Source: Christensenella sp. UBA7597 (GTDB lineage Bacteria; Bacillota; Clostridia; Christensenellales; Borkfalkiaceae). Taken from it: DNA of 5,528 nucleotides. This document shows, one piece after another, positions 1 through 4,949 of the stretch. Made by a program: the position numbers and the translations under genes. Positions within the stretch are counted from its first letter, which is position 1, and every line of letters starts with the position of its first letter. A model generated the notes under the pieces. It was given only the letters and a program-made list of their open reading frames with translations. It did not search any database and was not told where the DNA came from. The stretch is taken from contig DLQW01000059.1 of assembly GCA_002474405.1 (NCBI GenBank), positions 199 to 5,726 of the forward strand, in the 5' to 3' direction.

Positions 1-369
1 CATCTTTTCAATCAGCGCGTACGTCCGCTCGTCGTCTACAAGCAAAATATCGTTCGCGTCGTTGATTTCGCGGTATTTTTCATAGCGGAAAATCTGATTG
101 AGGTGCGCCAGCGTCTGGATGCACGGCATCAGTTCCACGCCGTTTTCCTTCGCGAACGCGTCGATTTCTTTCAGTTCGGCTTTCGAATATCTGCCGCGGC
201 GATAGCCGAACAGCGGTTCGCCGTCGATTTCGTACGTGTCCTCCGTATAAAGCTGCAGGCAGTTATAGCCGATTTTTTTCAGCGTAAGAATAAAATTCTT
301 CAGTTCGTTTACGCTCATTACGGCGTTTCTCGAACAATCCAGCATTACGCCGAGATAATTTTTTTTCAT
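1..369 (-). CDS. Family 20 glycoside hydrolase (beta-N-acetylhexosaminidase-like), N-terminal part, cut by window edge
   Basis: Only the first 123 codons are present; the frame runs off the left edge. The predicted protein opens with GVMLDCSRNAVMSV (residues 7-20) and continues with LQLYTEDTY, FGYRRGRYS, MPCIQTLAHLNQIFR and a DILLVDDERTYALIEKM end. I recognise these as the start of the TIM-barrel catalytic domain of GcnA/Hex1-like family 20 hexosaminidases of Firmicutes, which remove terminal GlcNAc or GalNAc from glycans. The catalytic Asp-Glu pair of the family lies beyond the window, so activity cannot be judged. There is no signal peptide, which points to a cytoplasmic enzyme acting on imported oligosaccharides. 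The ATG start is supported by a GGGAG Shine-Dalgarno 9 nt upstream (379-383) and by a promoter only about 50 nt upstream. That start omits the N-terminal domain present in GcnA. The upstream neighbour is an N-acetylhexosamine kinase, which suits this assignment. Substrate is unproven. Confidence 0.88.
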   Translation of the reverse strand, partial: MKKNYLGVMLDCSRNAVMSVNELKNFILTLKKIGYNCLQLYTEDTYEIDGEPLFGYRRGRYSKAELKEIDAFAKENGVELMPCIQTLAHLNQIFRYEKYREINDANDILLVDDERTYALIEKM

Positions 370-392
370 CTTCGTTTTCTCCCGATAAATCC

Positions 393-410
393 GCGCGGTT
401 ATGCCCGCGC
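393..410 (-). other. Short GC hairpin in the 5' leader of the hexosaminidase gene
   Basis: Bases 393-398 (gcgcgg) and 405-410 (ccgcgc) are perfect inverted repeats with a 6-base loop. If transcription starts about 7 nt after the -10 box (near 415), the hairpin sits within a few bases of the mRNA 5' end, ahead of the Shine-Dalgarno at 379-383. A 5'-terminal stem of this kind can protect mRNA from decay; that role is inference. Confidence 0.4.
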
Positions 411-421
411 TTTTCAAATAT

Positions 422-450
422 ATTATACAAAAAGCCGAACGAATTTGCAA
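422..450 (-). promoter_or_regulatory. Sigma-A-type promoter of the hexosaminidase gene
   Basis: On the minus strand a -35 box TTGCAA (450-445) is followed by a 17-base spacer and a perfect -10 box TATAAT (427-422). Start of transcription is expected near 415, giving a leader of about 46 nt. The promoter means this gene can be expressed separately from the kinase/dehydratase unit before it. It overlaps the terminator-like hairpin at 429-468. Confidence 0.75.
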
Positions 451-468
451 TAAAAAACGTTCGGCTTT
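429..468 (-). terminator. Intrinsic-terminator-like hairpin after the N-acetylhexosamine kinase gene
   Basis: Bases 431-441 (aaagccgaacg) and 458-468 (cgttcggcttt) are perfect 11-bp inverted repeats with a 16-base AT-rich loop. On the minus strand the GC-rich core is followed by TTTTTG and then a T/A-rich stretch, as expected for a rho-independent terminator of the kinase transcript, which stops about 55 nt earlier. The loop is longer than usual and the T run is short, so termination may be partial. A weaker GC hairpin (496-500 with 513-517) lies between the stop codon and this element. The same symmetry could instead be a protein operator, because its arms bracket the -35 box of the next gene. 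Confidence 0.65.
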
Positions 469-521
469 ATAATAAAATATTTCGCACTTTTCAGTCGCGG
501 CAAACGCGCGTTCCGCGCAGA

Positions 522-1622
522 TTATTCCGCGTATTTTTTCACGATGGCGCGCATTTCATCAAAATGCGCCAGCATATCTTTCGCGAGGGCAAGCTGACAG
601 CGCGCCCGCACGAGATTGTGCGTTTCGTAATCGACGGAGAAATACTTGTCGCCGTCAAGATAATCGGTCAAAAAGCGCACGCCGCATTCCAACGTCATCG
701 CCAGCGCGCCGCCCGCGAGAGAATCTATTTCCGCTTCGGTGAGCGCGTCTTTATCCACGCCTAAAAATCCGCGCGTAAACGCTTCGAATTTATCAAGGTC
801 CAACGCTACGTTCGATAAATCCCGCTCGTCCTCCGCCGCGGCGTTCGCCCCTGCGCGGATGGCGTCGCCGAAATCGAACGCCACCAGCCCCGGCATCACC
901 GTATCCAGATCGATGACGGACAAATGTTCCTGCGTTTTTCTGTCGAACAGAACGTTCGAACACTTGGTATCGTTATGCGTTACCCTGAGCGGCAGCACGC
1001 CCGCACGCTGCAAACGGTAGGTTTCCGTGGCTTTTTCTTCCAGCGCGAGATATTCTTCGATTTCGCGGCGGACTTCCGCAGCGCGCCCCGCCGCGTCCGC
1101 TTCCACCGATTTTCTGAACGTTTCGAAACGCATCGGCGTATTGTGGAAATGCGGAATCGCGATGAACAGATTTTTTACGGGATAATCGGCAAGATATTTC
1201 TGAAACTCCCCGAAAGCCTTGCCCGATTCTTCCATCACGAACGGAGAAGCGATGAGAAACGTCGTAGAATCGTCGATAAACCGGCTGCACCGCCAGAAAT
1301 CGTTCTTCTCGTCGATGAAATAATAGGCGCCGTCCTGCGTTTTATGATAATGCAGCACGTTCCGCTTTGCCGTTACGCCCGTCGCCTTGATCTTCGCACG
1401 GATATACTCGGTAACGGAAATGATGTTGTTCATCACTTCCACGGGGTTTTTAAACACGTACGTATTCACTCTTTGCAGGATGTAATCTTTTACCTCGCCG
1501 TCGCGGAAGAAATACACTTTATACGTCTTGTTAATGTGCCCGCTGGTAATCTGTTCGTAACTGCGATACTCGCCCTCGATGGAAAATTTTCTGCAGACAG
1601 CCTCGATTTTCGCGTCGGTCAA
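522..1622 (-). CDS. nahK: N-acetylhexosamine 1-kinase (NahK/LnpB-like)
   Basis: The 366-residue product has the aminoglycoside-phosphotransferase kinase fold. From memory it follows Bifidobacterium NahK (about 360 residues) along its whole length: GHINKTY at 28-34 (nucleotide-binding loop region), YILQRVN at 47-53, AIPHFHNTPMRFE at 155-167, the Brenner-type catalytic motif THNDTK at 215-220 (catalytic Asp218), IDLDTVMPG at 237-245 (metal-binding Asp), FDFGDAIR at 249-256 and a LECGVRFLTDYLDGD stretch near 311-325. NahK uses ATP and Mg2+ to phosphorylate GlcNAc or GalNAc at C1, giving HexNAc-1-phosphate ready for UDP-sugar formation without passing through the 6-phosphate. The start codon is TTG, chosen because AAGGGGGG sits 7 nt upstream and the next Met is residue 64, inside the conserved domain. 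The gene lies 32 nt after the dehydratase stop, with no room for a clear promoter, so the two are probably one transcript. Older annotation calls such proteins mucin desulfatase. Sugar preference is not determined. Confidence 0.88.
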   Translation of the reverse strand: MTDAKIEAVCRKFSIEGEYRSYEQITSGHINKTYKVYFFRDGEVKDYILQRVNTYVFKNPVEVMNNIISVTEYIRAKIKATGVTAKRNVLHYHKTQDGAYYFIDEKNDFWRCSRFIDDSTTFLIASPFVMEESGKAFGEFQKYLADYPVKNLFIAIPHFHNTPMRFETFRKSVEADAAGRAAEVRREIEEYLALEEKATETYRLQRAGVLPLRVTHNDTKCSNVLFDRKTQEHLSVIDLDTVMPGLVAFDFGDAIRAGANAAAEDERDLSNVALDLDKFEAFTRGFLGVDKDALTEAEIDSLAGGALAMTLECGVRFLTDYLDGDKYFSVDYETHNLVRARCQLALAKDMLAHFDEMRAIVKKYAE

Positions 1623-1629
1623 TTTCGTT

Positions 1630-1637
1630 CCCCCCTT
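1630..1637 (-). promoter_or_regulatory. Shine-Dalgarno that fixes the TTG start of the kinase gene
   Basis: The minus-strand sequence AAGGGGGG is followed by a 7-nt spacer (1623-1629) and then TTG at 1622-1620. Its strength and spacing support the non-ATG start. No in-frame ATG lies close upstream or before codon 64. Confidence 0.65.
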
Positions 1638-1654
1638 TTGATTTTTATTTCCTT

Positions 1655-3622
1655 TTACGCCCGGACCGTTCCCGGCACGGGAAGCGTTTCGCCCGGACGG
1701 GAAGCTCCCTTTTCGGGAGCTTCCCCCTTCCCAGCTTTCCTCGTAAGAGAAAAGCCGGGTTGAATTACCGCTTCTTTTCTATCTTCTTTTCCCTCGTAAG
1801 TATACGTAGGAACCAGCTCGGCAAGATACTTTTTCATCTCGTCCGTTTCGGCATAAGCTTCGGCATAAAGTTTATCCAGCGTATGCCACAGCTTATTTTC
1901 GTCCAGATCGATAGGCTTTGCAATGTTAATCAAGCCGTTTTCCGTTTTCTGCAATCCCTCTTCCGCCATCAGCCGTTCTTCGTACAGTTTCTCGCCGGGG
2001 CGAAGTCCCGTGCAGACAATGGGAATATCCACGTCAGGTTCGTAGCCCGAAAGCTGAATGAGATGCCGCGCAAGGTCGTAAATCTTCACGGGCTCGCCCA
2101 TATCCAGCACGAAAATCTGCCCGCCCTTTGCGTACACCCCCGCCTGTATCACCAAAGATACCGCTTCGGGAATCGTCATAAAATATCTTATGATGTTTTT
2201 ATCCGTTACCGTTACGGGTCCGCCCTCGGCAATCTGCTGTTTGAAAAGCGGAATCACCGAACCGTTGGAGCCGAGCACGTTGCCGAACCGCACCGCCACG
2301 AATTTCGTATGTTTGCTGTGCTTGCCGATCGTCTGAATAATCATCTCGCAAATGCGTTTCGTACAGCCCATCACGTTGGTGGGGTTCACCGCCTTATCCG
2401 TGGAAATCTGCACAAACGTTTCCACGGCGAATTCGTCCGCCAGCCGCGCCACGTTCAGCGTGCCGAACACGTTGTTTTTCACGGCTTCGTTGGGGCTGGT
2501 TTCCATCAGCGGCACGTGCTTGTGCGCAGCCGCGTGAAACACAATCTGCGGGCAGTATTTTTCGAATACGTCGCGCATTTTTCCGATATCGCGCACGCTG
2601 GCTATCAGCGTTAAAAGATTAAGTTTTTCGTGATATTTCCTCTTGAGCTCCTGTTCGATATTGTACGCGTTGTTTTCGTAAATATCCAGAATAATCAGGC
2701 GCTTCGGATGATGCGTCGCAATCTGGCGGCACAGCTCGCTGCCGATTGAACCGCCCCCGCCCGTTACCAGCACCGTTTTATCTTCGATATAGCCGAGAAT
2801 CTGATTCAGATCTACCTGCACCTGTTCTCTACCCAGAAGGTCGGTGATTTCCACGTCGCGGAATTTCGATACCGTTACTTTTCCGTCGGTCAGTTCGAAA
2901 ATACCGGGCAGAATTTTCACGGGCTTTTTGCAGTCCTTCAGAATGTTGATGATTTCTTTCTGCCGCTGACGCGACGCGGAAGGAATCGCGAAAAAGATTT
3001 CGTCCACGTTATATTTTTTCGCCATTTGCGGCGCCGAAGCGATGTCGCCCACGATTTTTACGTTTAAAATGTGCTTGCCCAGTTTGTTCTTGTCGTCGTC
3101 CAGAATACATACGGGGCGGAAAGAAGCGCGCTTCGAAGTGCACTGTTCCTTCACGATCAGCAGTCCGGTTTCGCCTCCGCCCACGATCATCACGCGTTTT
3201 TTGCCCTTGAAACCGCGGCGGAAAAATACGCCGATCGTCTCGTTCAGTCGCTTGCAAAAACGCGAATACACCGCAAAATTCATTAAAAATATGCCGAATA
3301 CCAGCACGGTGGAAACGGAAACGACGCTCTGCCCGGTAACAACCGCAAAAACGATATTCAGCCCCGCCTGCAACGCCACGGCAAGCAGTATTTTAAACGC
3401 GTCGAAAAGCGTCGTCAGCGAAAATACGACGGCATAGCCCTGCGAAAGGAACAAAAACAGAACGGTAAGCACCACGTTCGCGCCCATCCACAACACAATT
3501 TCTCTGCCGAACGGTGCCGTGTCCGTAACAAAAAAAGCGATCGTTTCCGCCAGCAATACCGAAAGTACGTCCATTACCAGCAAAAACGTCGCGTGTCCCC
3601 TTTTCGTGTGCCAAAACTTCAT
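1655..3622 (-). CDS. Membrane-anchored nucleotide-sugar 4,6-dehydratase (FlaA1/CapD/PglF type)
   Basis: The 655-residue protein has four hydrophobic segments at about 11-33, 42-60, 75-97 and 103-120, then a first nucleotide-binding domain (VMIVGGGETG, 144-153), then the catalytic SDR domain with the NAD(P)-binding motif TGGGGSIG at 287-294. Further family marks are HAAAHKHVP (363-371), STDKAVNPT (407-415), RFGNVLGSNGSVIP (445-458) and GLRPGEKLYEE (539-549). The usual SDR catalytic Tyr of YxxxK is Met418, with Lys422 retained. That Met is typical of the large PglF-type UDP-GlcNAc C6 dehydratases and is not a defect. Such enzymes convert UDP-GlcNAc to UDP-4-keto-6-deoxy-GlcNAc at the inner membrane face, the first step toward bacillosamine- or FucNAc-type sugars of capsules and glycoproteins. 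The ATG has AAGAGG 8 nt upstream (3631-3636), and a strong promoter precedes it. About 48 residues after ELVPTY form a low-complexity tail encoded over tandem hairpins. No aminotransferase or glycosyltransferase is adjacent, so the final sugar is unknown. Confidence 0.9.
   Translation of the reverse strand: MKFWHTKRGHATFLLVMDVLSVLLAETIAFFVTDTAPFGREIVLWMGANVVLTVLFLFLSQGYAVVFSLTTLFDAFKILLAVALQAGLNIVFAVVTGQSVVSVSTVLVFGIFLMNFAVYSRFCKRLNETIGVFFRRGFKGKKRVMIVGGGETGLLIVKEQCTSKRASFRPVCILDDDKNKLGKHILNVKIVGDIASAPQMAKKYNVDEIFFAIPSASRQRQKEIINILKDCKKPVKILPGIFELTDGKVTVSKFRDVEITDLLGREQVQVDLNQILGYIEDKTVLVTGGGGSIGSELCRQIATHHPKRLIILDIYENNAYNIEQELKRKYHEKLNLLTLIASVRDIGKMRDVFEKYCPQIVFHAAAHKHVPLMETSPNEAVKNNVFGTLNVARLADEFAVETFVQISTDKAVNPTNVMGCTKRICEMIIQTIGKHSKHTKFVAVRFGNVLGSNGSVIPLFKQQIAEGGPVTVTDKNIIRYFMTIPEAVSLVIQAGVYAKGGQIFVLDMGEPVKIYDLARHLIQLSGYEPDVDIPIVCTGLRPGEKLYEERLMAEEGLQKTENGLINIAKPIDLDENKLWHTLDKLYAEAYAETDEMKKYLAELVPTYTYEGKEDRKEAVIQPGFSLTRKAGKGEAPEKGASRPGETLPVPGTVRA
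1669..1759 (-). repeat. Three tandem hairpins inside the 3' end of the dehydratase gene
   Basis: Three inverted repeats sit in 91 bases. Hairpin 1 pairs 1747-1759 with 1730-1742: 13 bp with a 4-base loop, including two G-U pairs that form only in the minus-strand (mRNA) sense. Hairpin 2 pairs 1715-1725 with 1699-1709: a perfect 11 bp with a GAAAA loop. Hairpin 3 pairs 1678-1683 with 1669-1674: 6 bp with a 3-base loop, flanked by 9-base direct copies of cgcccggac (1658-1666 and 1690-1698). They cover codons 622 to about 652. No T run follows, so a simple terminator is unlikely. Confidence 0.75.
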
Positions 3623-3733
3623 CCCGTTTTCCTCTTATCGCGAAAAAAAACGCTATACAATCCGTCTGCGGCAGTCCGCAAACGACTGCGGCATACAAAA
3701 GCAGCCCCCGTTTTTCCGCGTTGTTCTCAATAT
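3623..3733 (-). promoter_or_regulatory. Structured 5' leader of the dehydratase-kinase unit
   Basis: About 110 nt separate the expected transcription start from the ATG. A central stem pairs 3676-3685 with 3662-3671 (10 bp with two G-U pairs and a 4-base loop). The same central TGCGG can instead pair with an upstream CCGCA (3687-3691), because CCGCA occurs on both sides of it, so the folds exclude each other. A further pairing is possible between CGCGGAAAAACG (3720-3709) and CGTTTTTTTTCGCG (3652-3639), which would enclose the hairpins just before the Shine-Dalgarno at 3631-3636. It matches no riboswitch class I recognise. The pairings are visible; regulation by them is inference. Confidence 0.4.
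3653..3694 (-). CDS. Possible 13-residue leader peptide upstream of the dehydratase
   Basis: An ATG at 3694-3692 opens a 13-codon frame, MPQSFADCRRRIV, ending in TAG at 3655-3653. A GGGGG stretch (3705-3709) lies 10 nt before the ATG and could serve as a ribosome binding site. The frame spans exactly the alternative hairpins of the leader and contains three successive Arg codons (CGC, AGA, CGG). A leader-peptide attenuator would look like this, but so short a frame can arise by chance. Confidence 0.2.
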   Translation of the reverse strand: MPQSFADCRRRIV

Positions 3734-3739
3734 ATAAAT

Positions 3740-3768
3740 ATTGTAACACATTTTAATTACCATGTCAA
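3740..3768 (-). promoter_or_regulatory. Near-consensus sigma-A promoter of the dehydratase-kinase unit
   Basis: On the minus strand a perfect -35 box TTGACA (3768-3763) is followed by a 17-base spacer and TACAAT (3745-3740). A TG at 3748-3747 gives an extended -10 element. Transcription should begin near 3733. This is the strongest promoter in the window and separates the dehydratase and kinase from the pseudouridine synthase gene upstream. Confidence 0.85.
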
Positions 3769-3777
3769 GAAAACCGC

Positions 3778-3800
3778 CGACAATTATCGACAAACCGACA
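3778..3800 (-). repeat. Three TGTCG direct repeats just upstream of the -35 box
   Basis: On the minus strand TGTCG occurs at 3800-3796, 3792-3788 and 3782-3778, with steps of 8 and 10 bases, beginning 10 bases above the -35 box. The near-helical spacing on one side of a strong promoter is the layout of an activator or repressor site. No known regulator motif is recognised, and the repeats are short enough to be coincidental. Confidence 0.3.
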
Positions 3801-3817
3801 TTGTTTTTTCACATATT

Positions 3818-4861
3818 TTACATTTTTTTGCCGGTAATTCCGAAAAATTCCTTAGGAACGGGCGATTTGAAAACAAGACTTTCGCCCGTTACCGGGTGGC
3901 GCAGACAAAGCTCCGAAGCGTGCAGCCCCAGTCGCTTTAAAGGCGAATCGACCAACCCGTACTTTTCGTCGCCGACCACGGGATGCCCCGCCGCTTTCAT
4001 CGCCACGCGGATCTGATTTTTTCTGCCGCTGTCGATTTCCACGCGGAGAAGGGAATATTTTCCGTTTTCGCACACCGTTTCGTACCGCGTTACGGCGCGC
4101 TTTCCCTCGCGCGGAGAAACGCAGTACACCAGATGATTTTTATCTTCCTTTAAAAACGAGACGATTTCGCCGCTTTTTTCTTCGAATACGCCCGAAACCA
4201 CGGCATAATATTCGCGTTTTTCCACCAGCTCGTTCCAGCGCATGCGCAGCATGGAATGAAGCTTTATATCTTTGGTGAACGCCAATACGCCCGAAGTTTC
4301 TTTATCGATGCGGTGCAGCACGTAAGCGCGCTCGTTTTTGCCCTTCTGCCGCAGATATTCTTCCGCGATATAGTACGCGGAAAGCCGCTCGTCGTCGCTT
4401 TCCACCGATAACAGCCCGGCGGGCTTATCCAGCACCAGAAACTGCTCGTTTTCAAAAATAATTTTCGGCAAAGGCAGCCTTGCGGGGCGCTCCGCCGCAG
4501 AAGTTTTCAAACGGCTTTTCTCTCTTTCCTTCCCTGCGGAAACGCGGGAAAGTTCCGCCATGGCGCTTGCCGTGCGGGCTTTCGAAATGCGGATTTCGTC
4601 GTCTTTCGCCAGCGGAAAATCGAATTGTTTTTCAGTCCTGCCGTTTACCAGCACTTTTCCGCCCGAAAGCAGCGATTTTACGTTATTGCGCGACTGATTG
4701 CATTTTTTCAGCAGAAATTCAAGCAGCGTATCGCTGCGCTGCACCGTATATTTCGCCGTATATTCCGTTTTGGTTTTATGCGCTTCTTTCGCCGCGCCGC
4801 GCGCCGTTTCTTTGGAATTTTCCCGCTTTTTCGTATACAGTTTTCTCTTGCCTTCGCTCAT
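3818..4861 (-). CDS. RluA-family pseudouridine synthase with N-terminal S4 domain
   Basis: The 347-residue protein has a Lys/Arg-rich head (1-35), an S4 RNA-binding domain at about 40-93 (TLLEFLLKKCNQSRNNVKSLL, then GGKVLVNG), a basic linker of about 30 residues, and the RluA catalytic domain from about 133. The catalytic motif is HRIDKETSG at 183-191, with Asp186 as the expected nucleophile. Other family marks are LDKPAGLLS (144-152), SGRKNQIRV (278-286), HPVVGDEKYG (293-302) and RLGLHA (310-315). Enzymes of this family isomerise uridines in rRNA or tRNA; the target site cannot be read from the sequence, so no gene symbol is given. The ATG has AAAGGA 10 nt upstream (4872-4877). The gene follows yebC by 88 nt and is separated from the dehydratase by its strong promoter. 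No convincing terminator follows the stop codon. Confidence 0.93.
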   Translation of the reverse strand: MSEGKRKLYTKKRENSKETARGAAKEAHKTKTEYTAKYTVQRSDTLLEFLLKKCNQSRNNVKSLLSGGKVLVNGRTEKQFDFPLAKDDEIRISKARTASAMAELSRVSAGKEREKSRLKTSAAERPARLPLPKIIFENEQFLVLDKPAGLLSVESDDERLSAYYIAEEYLRQKGKNERAYVLHRIDKETSGVLAFTKDIKLHSMLRMRWNELVEKREYYAVVSGVFEEKSGEIVSFLKEDKNHLVYCVSPREGKRAVTRYETVCENGKYSLLRVEIDSGRKNQIRVAMKAAGHPVVGDEKYGLVDSPLKRLGLHASELCLRHPVTGESLVFKSPVPKEFFGITGKKM

Positions 4862-4885
4862 ACCCGCTTTTTCCTTTTATAAAAT

Positions 4886-4920
4886 TTTTCGCCTCTTCCG
4901 CATAAGGAAAAAGGCGAAAA
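4886..4920 (-). other. Intercistronic hairpin between yebC and the pseudouridine synthase gene
   Basis: Bases 4886-4893 (ttttcgcc) pair perfectly with 4913-4920 (ggcgaaaa). An inner helix of about six further pairs, one of them G-U in the minus-strand sense, closes a 6-base loop with one bulged base. The following minus-strand sequence is ATTTTATAAAAGG, a poor U-tract, so this is a weak terminator or an mRNA processing/stability stem. The Shine-Dalgarno of the next gene starts only a few bases after it. Confidence 0.4.
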
Positions 4921-4949
4921 TGATTGCATAAAACGCGTTCGCGCCCCGA

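Noticed and set aside
522..1622. Aminoglycoside resistance kinase
   Set aside because: The fold is shared, but full-length resemblance is to N-acetylhexosamine 1-kinase, including IPHFHNTPMRFE and IDLDTVMPG, and the neighbouring hexosaminidase fits sugar metabolism, not resistance.
1669..1759. Rho-independent terminator at the end of the dehydratase gene
   Set aside because: The hairpins lie inside the reading frame, no T run follows any stem on either strand, and the kinase gene just downstream lacks its own visible promoter.
924..1763. Long plus-strand open frame (279 codons) opposite the kinase gene
   Set aside because: It runs antisense to a gene with clear conserved motifs, its translation is His/Arg/Phe-rich and resembles no family, and it has no promoter or convincing ribosome site.
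1760..2614. Long plus-strand open frame (284 codons) opposite the dehydratase gene
   Set aside because: The translation is low in recognisable motifs and rich in His, Arg and Phe, as expected of the complement of this codon usage. The minus-strand dehydratase fully explains the region.
3393..3749. 118-codon minus-strand frame overlapping the dehydratase start and its leader
   Set aside because: It overlaps the strong promoter and the beginning of the well-supported dehydratase in another frame, and its product shows no recognisable domain.
4886..4920. Clear bidirectional terminator between yebC and the pseudouridine synthase gene
   Set aside because: The stem has T on the 5' side and A on the 3' side on both strands, the reverse of the A-stem-T order, and the trailing U-tract is weak. 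It is kept only as an intercistronic hairpin.
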